A stretch of 14,598 nt of DNA, from the NCBI GenBank assembly GCA_900555725.1, contig USMD01000047.1, forward strand, positions 1 through 14,598, given 5' to 3'. Below the pieces are notes generated by a model that saw only the letters and a list, made by a program, of their open reading frames with translations, was not told the DNA's origin and did not search any database. Both the position numbers and the translations under genes were made by a program. Numbering within the stretch: the first letter of the stretch is position 1; each line of letters begins with the position of its first letter. Positions 6,169 to 13,268 of this stretch are shown one piece after another. Source of the DNA: an uncultured Garciella sp. Its GTDB lineage: Bacteria; Bacillota; Clostridia; Eubacteriales; Garciellaceae.

Positions 6169-7875
6169 CTATTGTTGTGGATGTTTATCTTTTACTACCT
6201 CTACCACATCTTCCCCAAAGGCCTCGATGGCAGCCTTTACTGGATCTACCTTTTGTTCTTTCTCTTGTCCTTGATGGGAAGGAATTTGATCTATCATCAC
6301 ACATTGAACCTTTACCAAACTATTGGTAATTTCTGAAATGACTTGTTCTACTAGCTCGGTATTTTCTCTTTTAGCAAGGGCCGCTTGGTGAAAACCAAAG
6401 CCATCTTTAAATCCAATGTATAATTTCCCTTCATGAAATTGTACTAGCTGCCCTTCCTTTAAAAGGGCTGCTACTTGGACCTTTCTCTTTTTTACCTCTT
6501 TCATAATAGTTTCCCATTTTTCTTGAATCTCTTGCAAAGTTAGGGAATCATTTTTCTCAAAGGTCTTAGATTGTTCTTGTAAAGGAGTACTTGAAGAAGT
6601 CTCCTCTTTAGGCGATTCTTTCTTGTTGGTCTGGTTTATGGTAGATGGTTTTTCTATCTTTATTTTGGATGGAGAAGGTCTGGAAATTTCCTCTGTTTGG
6701 GAGTTTGGGGAAAAATCCCCTCCCTCTATTTTTTTTTCTAATAAATTGAGACGTTCTATCATATCTTCCAATGCATTTCCCTTGGGCTGTTTACAAAGTT
6801 TGATGAACTCCATCTCTAAAATAATGGTAGGTTGGCTAGAGTACTTCATTTTATTTTCTGCTTCATTTAGTTCATTAATAAAACGAAATAATCTTTCCTC
6901 TGAAGGTTTGTCCCCTTGAGCTTTTAGGACTTCTATTTGCTCCTGGGGCAACTCTAAAATATCCTGAGGATCGGGAAGGGTTTTAGTAATCAAGATATTT
7001 CGAAAATGCTCTGTCAGCTGTTTTACAATCTGTATCATATCCTTCCCATTGTCTATCATTTGATGCAGAAATTTTATGGTATCCTCTACATTTTGCTCTA
7101 GCATGCTTTGAGAGATATCATGTAACCATCCATCAGAGGCCAATCCTAAAGTATCAATAATATTTTCATAGGTAATGGCCTTGCCTTCTTCTACTAAGGA
7201 TAGGCATTGATCTAATATACTTAGGGCATCCCTTAAGGCTCCTTCTGCATTTTTTGCCACTAATTCCAATGCCTTTTTTTCTATAGAAATATTCATTTCC
7301 TTGCAGATATAATCCATTCTTCCTACCATATCCTGGACCAATACCCTTTTAAAGTCAAAACGTTGGCAACGGGAAAGGATAGTAGCTGGAAGCTTATGGG
7401 GTTCTGTGGTTGCTAAAATGAATATCACATGTTTTGGTGGCTCCTCTAAGGTTTTTAGTAGTGCATTGAAAGCCTCCTGGGTTAACATGTGTACTTCATC
7501 AATGATATATACCTTGTATTGCCCTATGGAAGGGGGATAATTGACCTTTTCCCGTAACTCTCGAATTTCATCCACCCCTCTATTGGAAGCTGCATCAATT
7601 TCTATAATATCCATAACCTCTGCTGATTCTATTTGCCTACAGACTTCACATTGGCCACAGGGATTGCCTTCTATAGGATGGGGACAGTTTACAGCCCTAG
7701 CAAAGATTTTAGCGGTAGAGGTTTTCCCTGTCCCTCTAGTACCACTAAATAGATAAGCGTGGGCAATTCGATTGTGCATAATCTGATTTTTTAGGGTTGT
7801 TATGATATGTTCTTGTCCTACGACGTCTTCAAAGGTTCTTGGCCGCCATTTTCTATATAATGCTATATAGCTCAT
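6169..7875 (-). CDS. dnaX: DNA polymerase III tau/gamma subunit DnaX
   Basis: Clamp-loader ATPase that loads the beta clamp and links polymerase cores at the fork. 568 residues from the ATG at 7875. An in-frame GTG at 7887 adds 4 residues; neither start has a strong SD, and MSYIALYRKWRP is the usual DnaX beginning. Seen: Walker A GTRGTGKT (45-52), zinc module C64, C73, C76, C79, Walker B with D126-E127 (VYIIDEVHML), sensor SRC (168-170), collar domain to about 365, a Ser/Pro/Glu/Lys-rich linker (about 385-450), and a C-terminal tau domain. An A9 run at codons 380-382 followed by a possible stem-loop suggests a shorter gamma form. First gene of dnaX-ebfC-recR. Confidence 0.96.
   Translation of the reverse strand: MSYIALYRKWRPRTFEDVVGQEHIITTLKNQIMHNRIAHAYLFSGTRGTGKTSTAKIFARAVNCPHPIEGNPCGQCEVCRQIESAEVMDIIEIDAASNRGVDEIRELREKVNYPPSIGQYKVYIIDEVHMLTQEAFNALLKTLEEPPKHVIFILATTEPHKLPATILSRCQRFDFKRVLVQDMVGRMDYICKEMNISIEKKALELVAKNAEGALRDALSILDQCLSLVEEGKAITYENIIDTLGLASDGWLHDISQSMLEQNVEDTIKFLHQMIDNGKDMIQIVKQLTEHFRNILITKTLPDPQDILELPQEQIEVLKAQGDKPSEERLFRFINELNEAENKMKYSSQPTIILEMEFIKLCKQPKGNALEDMIERLNLLEKKIEGGDFSPNSQTEEISRPSPSKIKIEKPSTINQTNKKESPKEETSSSTPLQEQSKTFEKNDSLTLQEIQEKWETIMKEVKKRKVQVAALLKEGQLVQFHEGKLYIGFKDGFGFHQAALAKRENTELVEQVISEITNSLVKVQCVMIDQIPSHQGQEKEQKVDPVKAAIEAFGEDVVEVVKDKHPQQ
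6695..6737 (-). promoter_or_regulatory. dnaX slippage site (A9 plus stem-loop)
   Basis: Nine consecutive A on the minus strand (6737-6729) read as GAA AAA AAA ATA. Four nt later, GGGAG-GGGA-loop UUUU-UCCC and CUCCC can form a two-part stem of 5 plus 4 bp with a small bulge. A one-base loss (or two-base gain) gives TAG at once after K382; a one-base gain or -1 ribosomal slip runs 40 more codons to a TAA at 6610-6608. Either way the protein ends just after the collar domain, like known gamma subunits. Confidence 0.6.
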
Positions 7876-7910
7876 CTTATTTTCCACTCTTTCTTTTACA
7901 GATCATTTTT

Positions 7911-7919
7911 ATTATACCA
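7911..7919 (-). promoter_or_regulatory. dnaX promoter (extended -10)
   Basis: TGGTATAAT on the minus strand, 36 nt before the dnaX ATG at 7875 and downstream of the SRP RNA terminator. The -35 region is not convincing; the TGN extension with a perfect -10 supports a promoter. Confidence 0.6.
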
Positions 7920-7950
7920 TAAGGTAGGGGGATAATATAATTTTATGTAA

Positions 7951-7971
7951 TAAAAAAGCAGCCTAGCTGCT
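7951..7971 (-). terminator. Terminator of tRNA-Ser/SRP RNA transcript
   Basis: Minus strand AGCAGC-TAG-GCTGCT (7971-7957) followed by a run of T (7957-7951). It lies 36 nt past the SRP RNA 3' end; an AT-only stem TTTTAAA/TTTAAAA (7991-8007) directly adjoins the mature RNA and may mark the trimmed precursor tail. Confidence 0.88.
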
Positions 7972-8007
7972 CTATAATCTGTTATTTATATTTTAAATTA
8001 TTTAAAA

Positions 8008-8278
8008 GGCCGTGCACCTATTTTTGGTAATGAATCTTCAGACGATACCCTAGCAGTTAGCTCTGACCAGGTTGACCTACGGCACACGAAAGGGTTCACT
8101 TACCGCTGCTTCCTCCCGGACCTGACGGAGTTCATGAATTTCCATTGCGTAGGACCCGATCTTCAACACCACTTACTAGGGGCAGACTCTAAAGACCCAG
8201 AACCTAGAATAGGAATTCAACCCTGCTATAGCGGATTGCAGGTTACAGGGCACCGCTACCTCCCCATCTAGCACGGCC
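8008..8278 (-). ncRNA. ffs: SRP RNA, large Gram-positive type (scRNA)
   Basis: RNA of the signal recognition particle, which binds Ffh and targets membrane and secreted proteins. The ends pair perfectly over 8 bp: GGCCGTGC (8278-8271) with GCACGGCC (8015-8008), giving 271 nt, the length known for the Bacillus RNA. The 5' part has the Alu-domain landmarks GGGGAGGT and CCTGTAACCTGCAA. The Ffh-binding hairpin GTCAGGTCCGGGAGGAAGCA has a GGGA tetraloop (8117-8114), which fits GNRA. It follows tRNA-Ser by 27 nt with no promoter between, so both should be cut from one precursor. Confidence 0.97.
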
Positions 8279-8305
8279 AAACTTGTAATCAACTTAAAAT
8301 TAAAA

Positions 8306-8398
<93 letters not shown>

Positions 8399-8443
8399 GT
8401 GTGCTGATAATAAAATTCTATTGAATTGTTTTGACAATTTTAT

Positions 8444-8472
8444 ATTATACCTGAGTTATCTATTGATGTCAA
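8444..8472 (-). promoter_or_regulatory. Consensus promoter of tRNA-Ser/SRP RNA
   Basis: Perfect -35 TTGACA (8472-8467), 17-bp spacer, perfect -10 TATAAT (8449-8444) on the minus strand. The start would be near 8437, about 38 nt before the tRNA. It is the best promoter in the window, as fits stable RNA. Confidence 0.93.
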
Positions 8473-8474
8473 GG

Positions 8475-8540
8475 ATCATAGAGAGAAAGCTTATTTGTAA
8501 ATTTTTGTAATTTTGCTTAGAATATCTTTCTCTCTATGAT
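8475..8540. repeat. 15-bp perfect inverted repeat
   Basis: ATCATAGAGAGAAAG (8475-8489) and CTTTCTCTCTATGAT (8526-8540) are exact complements around a 36-nt AT-rich centre. It ends 2 bp before the stable-RNA -35 box. No U-run follows on either strand. Function unknown. Confidence 0.85.
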
Positions 8541-8571
8541 ATAAGTTCCTAAATTTTTACTATTTTAATTG

Positions 8572-8626
8572 ATTGTGCTAGTTAACTTGGATTTGCTAAT
8601 GAAAATCTATATTTAACTAGCACAAT
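8572..8626. repeat. 14-bp perfect inverted repeat after pepD
   Basis: ATTGTGCTAGTTAA (8572-8585) and TTAACTAGCACAAT (8613-8626) around a 27-nt centre, starting 3 nt after the pepD stop codon. It would fold at the 3' end of the pepD transcript; the sequence after it on the minus strand (CAATTAAAATAG) is not a proper U-run, so termination there would be weak. Confidence 0.8.
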
Positions 8627-8629
8627 GAA

Positions 8630-10084
8630 TTATTTTAATCTTCTTAGCACTTCACATAAAAATTCAAAAACTCTTTTGGTAGAGGAAATACTCAAGTGTT
8701 CATTAGGGGTATGAACATCATACATATTAGGCCCTATGGAAATCATATCAATATCTCCTATTTTTTCCTTTAGAAAACCGCATTCTAACCCCGCATGCAT
8801 GGCTTCTACCCTTGCTTGGCCTTCGTACATCTCTTGGTAGACTTTTAGCATTAACTCTCTAACAGGAGATTCTTCTTTGTATTGCCATTCTGGATAGTCA
8901 CCAACTAATTTCATAGATGCCCCTGTAAAATCACAAATACATTGAATTCTTTTGTTGATTTCATCTTTAAGGGTTCTTACGGAACTTCTTAGGGCATTAT
9001 CAAAGAGAATGGTATTGTCTTTTGTCTCTACTACCCCAATATTATTGGAACTTTCCACTAATCCTTCCATATCAGCACTCATGGTCTGGACTCCAAAGGG
9101 AAGTAATCGCAAAATAGCAATAAGATTCTTCTTAGTATTTTTACTAAAAATCTTTTCATCTTTTGGAGCCTCTTTTACTTCTATAAAAATGTCAGGGTCT
9201 GAGGTATGGTATTCACTTTGAAAGATTTCTTGCATTTTTTCTACTGCTTCTTTCAACTGAGGTTGTTTTCCCTCTTCGATGCAAACAATCGCTTTGGCTT
9301 TTTGGGGAATGGCATTCATTTTCTCTCCCCCTTGGACAGAAGAAATTCCAACTTCTACATTCTCTTCTAAAACCTGTAGCACTCTTCCTAATAATTTGAT
9401 GGCACTCGCTCTATTTTTGTTAATTTCTGATCCAGAATGTCCTCCTATGAGACCTCCAATGGTAATCTCATAAAAGATCCTGCCCGCTGGAGCGGTCTCC
9501 CATTCAATAGGAAGGGTTACAATATTATTGACTCCACCGGCACAGGAAACCCAGAAGATTCCTTCTTCTTCAGAGTCCAAATTGATTAAGATATCTCCAG
9601 ATACTTGTCGGGGATTTAAATTGACTACCCCATCCATTCCGGTCTCCTCAGATACAGTAAATAATGCTGTTAAAGGGGGATGTTCTAGATCTTTGGATTC
9701 TAGTATTGCCATGGCCATAGCTACTGCGATGCCGTTATCTGCTCCTAGGGTAGTTCCCTTGGTTCTTATGTAATCTCCTTCTGCATAGATTGGAATAGGG
9801 TCCTCTTCAAAATTAAAGTCAATGTCTTCTTTCTTTAGAGCTACCATATCCATATGACCTTGTAGAATCACTCTTTTGCTATTTTCATACCCAGGAGTAG
9901 CTGGCTTTTTGATAATGACATTGAATACAGGATCTTGGATGACTTCTAACCCTTGTTTTTGGGCAAATTGGACTAAAAAGTCACTTACTTGCTTTTCGTT
10001 TCCGGATCCCCTGGGAATCCTAGTAAGAGCTTCAAAGTTTCTAAATACTGCCTCTGGTTCTAATCCTTTTAATATATTTCCCAT
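8630..10084 (-). CDS. pepD: Cytosolic dipeptidase PepD (M20 family)
   Basis: Metallopeptidase of the aminoacyl-histidine/non-specific dipeptidase type that hydrolyses dipeptides in the cytoplasm. 484 residues, the usual length. Dinuclear-metal residues are complete: H77 (LQGHMDM, with D79), bridging D116 (LGADNGIA), catalytic E146 and ligand E147 (VSEETGMDG), D170 (NLDSEEEG) and H458 (DVHTPNEHLS); H216 (GGHSGSE) belongs to the lid/dimer domain (about 205-395). The frame is open 21 codons further upstream, but AAGGAGG 7 nt before the ATG at 10084 and family alignment fix this start. It is the last of the peptide-handling group, with inverted repeats on both sides. Confidence 0.94.
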   Translation of the reverse strand: MGNILKGLEPEAVFRNFEALTRIPRGSGNEKQVSDFLVQFAQKQGLEVIQDPVFNVIIKKPATPGYENSKRVILQGHMDMVALKKEDIDFNFEEDPIPIYAEGDYIRTKGTTLGADNGIAVAMAMAILESKDLEHPPLTALFTVSEETGMDGVVNLNPRQVSGDILINLDSEEEGIFWVSCAGGVNNIVTLPIEWETAPAGRIFYEITIGGLIGGHSGSEINKNRASAIKLLGRVLQVLEENVEVGISSVQGGEKMNAIPQKAKAIVCIEEGKQPQLKEAVEKMQEIFQSEYHTSDPDIFIEVKEAPKDEKIFSKNTKKNLIAILRLLPFGVQTMSADMEGLVESSNNIGVVETKDNTILFDNALRSSVRTLKDEINKRIQCICDFTGASMKLVGDYPEWQYKEESPVRELMLKVYQEMYEGQARVEAMHAGLECGFLKEKIGDIDMISIGPNMYDVHTPNEHLSISSTKRVFEFLCEVLRRLK

Positions 10085-10103
10085 AAGACAACCTCCTTGT
10101 TTT

Positions 10104-10244
10104 TTATATGAAGAAATTGCATCATTGATTTTCTCAAACACAATCATCTATATCTAAAATATAATAGGATAGTCCTATACAATATATAGTGTAGCACAAA
10201 CTCGTGTTTGAGAAAAATCCTATTTATACAATTTCTTCATATAA
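10104..10244. repeat. 141-bp nested inverted repeat before pepD
   Basis: Three nearly concentric palindromic layers: outer 16-bp perfect arms (10104-10119, TTATATGAAGAAATTG, with 10229-10244), middle 13-bp perfect arms (10129-10141, TTTTCTCAAACAC, with 10204-10216), and a central 6-bp stem ATAGGA/TCCTAT (10164-10169 and 10173-10178). It fills nearly the whole gap between the 119-aa gene and the pepD SD. Inside the right half CAAAC-TCGT-GTTTG can form a competing small hairpin. It resembles a small terminal-inverted-repeat element or a large 5'-UTR structure; no transposase is present. Confidence 0.8.
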
Positions 10245-10252
10245 TGAATCTA

Positions 10253-10612
10253 TTAATAAGAATCACTTGACTTCAGCCCATACTTTTTTGCCTTCTTCTC
10301 TTTAATTTCTCTGATCAAGCCCTTTGAAAGCATAGTTTGAATCAATGTATCGGCAAAAACTTTAGAATTGGTTACTTGCATTTTATTTTTACTCCAAAAA
10401 AGAGAAGATTTTGTACCTTCTATGATTTTTTCTATATCCTTTTTAGTGAGGAATTTCCCCTTTCTCATTTCTTTTAAAATTTTTTCCTGGGATTTTTCTA
10501 TAAGTTGTTTAAAGAGTTCTTGGCTTTTTCTTTGTTCTTTTATATATCCCCAAGCATAGACAAAGGCAAAGGCTACGGCAAATAATAGGATCGCAATGAT
10601 GATTTTTAGCAT
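10253..10612 (-). CDS. Small membrane-anchored protein, winged-helix-like tail
   Basis: I do not recognise the family. 119 residues: one N-terminal hydrophobic segment (about 3-22, IIIAILLFAVAFAFVYAWG) followed by positive charges, suggesting a cytoplasmic tail. A charged helix follows (about 24-52), then a region (about 55-116) with helix spacing and a basic wing-like end (GLIREIKEKKAKKYGLK) reminiscent of a winged helix; this is inference from pattern only. SD TAGGAGAT lies within the last codons of the upstream PqqD-like gene, and the two genes are 1 bp apart, so they are translationally linked. High Lys content fits nucleic-acid or lipid contact. No signal peptidase site is evident. Confidence 0.75.
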   Translation of the reverse strand: MLKIIIAILLFAVAFAFVYAWGYIKEQRKSQELFKQLIEKSQEKILKEMRKGKFLTKKDIEKIIEGTKSSLFWSKNKMQVTNSKVFADTLIQTMLSKGLIREIKEKKAKKYGLKSSDSY

Positions 10613-10613
10613 A

Positions 10614-10973
10614 CTAATCTCCTACCCTTTCTAGAATAATAAATTTATTATTTCTCAGGATATTGATATAGGTTACTAATCTTTCATAGAGGGGTTCTAC
10701 CTCTTGTCCAAATTGCTTTTTTAATAGCTTTCCAATCTCTTCAACATTATTTTTCCCATCTATATTTTTGAAAATAAAGCTTCCTATCCTATCTAAATCT
10801 ATTTTAAAATGCTCAGGGGTTTTAAAAAACTTTCTAACTATTTTATCTAATATTTTATCCCTTGGAATAATCACTTGAACAAGTTCGTCCTCTTTTTCAA
10901 TCCATTGATATTTTGGATTTTTTTTCGGTATTAATTCTAAAAAGTTATCCTCTTTTTTGATTTTTTTGCCCAT
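10614..10973 (-). CDS. PqqD-like (RRE-type) small protein
   Basis: 119 residues with a PqqD-like domain over about 50-116 (FKIDLDRIGSFIFKNIDGKNNVEEIGKLLKKQFG and the following helices). PqqD and related RRE domains are winged-helix peptide binders that present precursor peptides to modifying enzymes; here no radical SAM enzyme or precursor peptide is seen. The N-terminal half (KKNPKYQWIEKEDELVQVIIPRDK) has the strand pattern often preceding this domain in stand-alone clostridial proteins. SD GAGGTG precedes the ATG. It lies 66 bp after the OPT transporter, behind a terminator-palindrome, and 1 bp before the next gene. A peptide-sensing or transporter-partner role is a guess; the domain call is fairly firm. 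Confidence 0.78.
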   Translation of the reverse strand: MGKKIKKEDNFLELIPKKNPKYQWIEKEDELVQVIIPRDKILDKIVRKFFKTPEHFKIDLDRIGSFIFKNIDGKNNVEEIGKLLKKQFGQEVEPLYERLVTYINILRNNKFIILERVGD

Positions 10974-10989
10974 GGCTCACCTCTATATT

Positions 10990-11009
10990 TCTTTTCCCTA
11001 GGGAAAAGA
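10990..11009. repeat. 20-bp perfect palindrome
   Basis: A perfect 20-bp palindrome centred on CCCTAGGG. As RNA it folds to an 8-bp stem with loop CUAG. Its upstream half on the minus strand overlaps the 3' arm of the adjacent terminator stem, so the two folds compete. As DNA it could be a protein-binding site. Confidence 0.85.
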
Positions 11010-11031
11010 GGATAGAAAATCTACCCTCTTT
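11005..11031. terminator. Terminator after OPT gene
   Basis: Minus strand AAAGAGGGTAGA (11031-11020), loop TTT, TCTATCCTCTTT (11016-11005): 12 bp with one G-U pair, ending in a short T-run. It starts 8 nt past the transporter stop. On the plus strand the same stem is followed by TTTTT, so it could work both ways, although no plus-strand gene is near. Confidence 0.7.
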
Positions 11032-11039
11032 TTATCACT

Positions 11040-12953
11040 TTATTTACTGACCTCTTTTTTGAAAATAGATCTTCTTGCCAATGTATAGGTTAAAAGGCCA
11101 AAGAATAAAATGGATCCTATCGCTCCTAGGTTAAACCCTAGATTTAAGCTTACTCCAGCTACTGTAAATATTGCAAGGAGGATTCCTATTATTCCTTCTC
11201 CTGCAATTAAACCAGATCCATATAAAACTCCTGAATCAATCTTAGATTGAACGACTTCTTCTGCTTCTGTTTCCTTAGCTTTATTTAGCTTTCTATCTAA
11301 GAAACCTCTAACAAGTCCCCCTATCATAATTCCAGTGCTTAAATGGATAGGCAAGTATAATCCAATAGCAATAGGAAGTACTGGAAGGCCTAATATTTGA
11401 AAGGTTACTCCTAGGAAGGCACCTACTAGGATAAAGATCCAAGGTAAGTTTCCTCCCATAACCCCTTCTACAATTACTTTCATAAGGGTTGCCTGTGGTG
11501 CTGGCAACTGGGCAGAACCAAATCCCCAAGCAGCATTGAGTAGATTTAGAACTCCGCCAATAGCTAAGGCTGCAGCTACAGCCCCAACGATTTCTCCATA
11601 TTGTTGATATCTAGGAGTGGCTCCTACAATAAAACCAGTTTTTAAATCCTGGGAAGTATCTCCTGCAATAGCGGCAATAATAGATATGACAGCTCCTACA
11701 GTTAAAGCCGCAACCATCCCTGATTGTCCAACATTTCCAACAGATTTAAAAATAAAAGCGGTTATGATAAGAGTAGCAATGGTCATTCCAGAGACAGGGT
11801 TGTTGGAACTTCCAATCAATCCAACAATTCTTGAAGAAACTGTGGCAAAGAAGAAACCAAATATTGCTACGGTAATTGCTCCCCCGATTCCAACAGGAAT
11901 TACTGTAAGAATCCCCATAGCCACTATAGTAGCTATAATTCCAATAAGAAGAACTTTCATAGACATATCTTGATCTGTCCTAAGAACATTGCTTCCTCCA
12001 ACGCCATTGGAGTAGTCTTTCATAGCGTCCTTAAAGGTTTTTACAATTAAAGGAAGAGATGTAATTAAACTAAAGATTCCTCCAAAGGCAACAGTTCCAG
12101 CTCCTACATATTTTATATAGTTAGACCATATATCCCAATACCCCATTTCATGGATAGGTACCGTAGCAGGAGCCATTACAATTGGTGCTAAATCTCCTAA
12201 ATAAGTAATCAATGGGATTAACACAAGCCAGCCGAGAACTCCTCCCCCTAACATATAAGCAGAAATCCTAGGACCCACAATAAATCCAACCCCTAATAAA
12301 GAAGGTAGCACATCCACTCCTACGGCTGCTCCTTGGTACCCTGGTATCGCTGTTTCAATCTCATTAGGAAATAATCCAAATCCTTCACACAAAAATTTAT
12401 AGCCTGCACCAATTCCTAAGCCCATAAAGGTAGTCTTGGTCTTTTCCCCTCCTTCTTCGCCGGCTAATAAAACCTCTGCACAAGCAGTACCCTCTGGATA
12501 AGGTAAAGTTCCATGTTCTTCAACAATAAGAGCTTTCCTTAAAGGTACCATAAATAGTACTCCTAAAATACCACCTATAATTGCAATAATAGTAATAGAC
12601 AATAAACTTGGTGCATCCGTCCCCCATTCACCAGCCCATAGATATAAAGCTGGAATAGTAAAGATAGCACCTGCTGCTACTGACTCCCCAGCAGAACCGA
12701 CGGTTTGCACTAAGTTATTTTCCAAAATAGAATCTCTTTTCAGAATTCCCCTAATAATTCCCATGGAAATAACTGCTGCTGGAATAGAAGCACTAATGGT
12801 CATACCTACTTTAAGACCTAAATAAGCATTAGCCGCTCCGAATATCACAGCAAGTAAGATTCCTATAGTAAGAGATGTTTTAGTAAACTCAGGAAGTATC
12901 TTATCTGCAGGGATAAAAGGCCTAAATTCCTGAAGGCTTTCACTTTTTGCCAC
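11040..12953 (-). CDS. OPT-family oligopeptide transporter
   Basis: Polytopic inner-membrane protein, 637 residues, the usual length for bacterial OPT members, with about 14-16 hydrophobic segments. Typical segments: AYLGLKVGMTISASIPAAVISMGI near residues 43-66, NLVQTVGSAGESVAAGAIF (about 79-97), YPEGTACAEVLLAGEEGG (about 152-169), a second-half NNPVSGMTIATLI, GDTSQDLKTGFIVGATPRYQQYGEIVGA and ASIPAA-like repeats. OPT proteins are thought to import small peptides or metal chelates by cation symport; the substrate cannot be told from sequence. The start is GTG with AGGAGGAG 7 nt upstream. The downstream PqqD-like gene and the dipeptidase suggest peptides. A short overlapping ORF with its own SD starts at 12991. 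Confidence 0.92.
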   Translation of the reverse strand: MAKSESLQEFRPFIPADKILPEFTKTSLTIGILLAVIFGAANAYLGLKVGMTISASIPAAVISMGIIRGILKRDSILENNLVQTVGSAGESVAAGAIFTIPALYLWAGEWGTDAPSLLSITIIAIIGGILGVLFMVPLRKALIVEEHGTLPYPEGTACAEVLLAGEEGGEKTKTTFMGLGIGAGYKFLCEGFGLFPNEIETAIPGYQGAAVGVDVLPSLLGVGFIVGPRISAYMLGGGVLGWLVLIPLITYLGDLAPIVMAPATVPIHEMGYWDIWSNYIKYVGAGTVAFGGIFSLITSLPLIVKTFKDAMKDYSNGVGGSNVLRTDQDMSMKVLLIGIIATIVAMGILTVIPVGIGGAITVAIFGFFFATVSSRIVGLIGSSNNPVSGMTIATLIITAFIFKSVGNVGQSGMVAALTVGAVISIIAAIAGDTSQDLKTGFIVGATPRYQQYGEIVGAVAAALAIGGVLNLLNAAWGFGSAQLPAPQATLMKVIVEGVMGGNLPWIFILVGAFLGVTFQILGLPVLPIAIGLYLPIHLSTGIMIGGLVRGFLDRKLNKAKETEAEEVVQSKIDSGVLYGSGLIAGEGIIGILLAIFTVAGVSLNLGFNLGAIGSILFFGLLTYTLARRSIFKKEVSK

Positions 12954-12991
12954 TTATGACTCCTCCTTTTATAATTTTTTGAATCTAGCAT
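12863..12991 (-). CDS. Possible 42-codon leader ORF overlapping OPT start
   Basis: GAGGAGAAA directly precedes an ATG at 12991; the frame runs 42 codons (MLDSKNYKRRSHK...) through the OPT SD and start and ends at TAG inside the OPT gene, in another frame. The SD is as good as the real genes' sites. It could couple or tune transporter translation, or be chance; no homology recognised. Confidence 0.25.
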   Translation of the reverse strand: MLDSKNYKRRSHKWQKVKAFRNLGLLSLQIRYFLSLLKHLLL

Positions 12992-13053
12992 TTTCTCCTC
13001 AACTAAAATATTAAAATATAAAAATTTTTAGATAGTTGGGATTATTCACATTT

Positions 13054-13062
13054 ATTATACCA
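13054..13062 (-). promoter_or_regulatory. OPT operon promoter (extended -10)
   Basis: TGGTATAAT on the minus strand with -35 TTTACC (13083-13078) at 18 bp. The start would be about 13047, giving a leader of about 93 nt. The rest of the 315-bp gap (12954-13268) holds the yabE terminator; 13085-13230 shows only scattered SD-like tracts and no supportable gene. Confidence 0.65.
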
Positions 13063-13232
13063 TGATCTGAATATCTAGGTAAAGGATTATATAAATACCA
13101 GAAAATTAAAAAATAGAGATATACTCCTCCTACAGGATGACCAGTACCTCTAATATTTCAGTATTGTTTGTATTTTTATTATCTATTTTTCATTCTCCTA
13201 TCTTCTTTTTTTCTCTCCTTGTTTATAACATG

Positions 13233-13263
13233 AAAAAGCCAATAGGCTCACCTATTGGCTTTT
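13233..13263 (-). terminator. Terminator after yabE-like gene
   Basis: A 13-bp perfect stem (13234-13246 with 13251-13263; core AAGCCAATAGG/CCTATTGGCTT) with a 4-nt loop, ending in five T on the minus strand. It starts 5 nt after the stop codon. It also ends in T on the plus strand, so it may work both ways. Confidence 0.93.
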
Positions 13264-13268
13264 CATTA

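Noticed and set aside
8475..8626. CRISPR-like array
   Set aside because: The repeats are inverted and different from each other; there are no regularly spaced direct repeats.
10085..10147. 21-codon N-terminal extension of PepD
   Set aside because: It is translated from the inverted-repeat element, while an ideal SD (AAGGAGG) precedes the Met at 10084.
11617..11973. 118-codon plus-strand ORF inside the OPT gene
   Set aside because: Antisense shadow of a membrane protein gene; no SD, repetitive Ile/Pro/Thr composition typical of the complement of hydrophobic codons.
13085..13230. Possible small or decayed gene with several SD-like tracts (e.g. AGGAG before a 4-codon ATG frame)
   Set aside because: No open frame with a start codon of useful length and no recognisable protein similarity.
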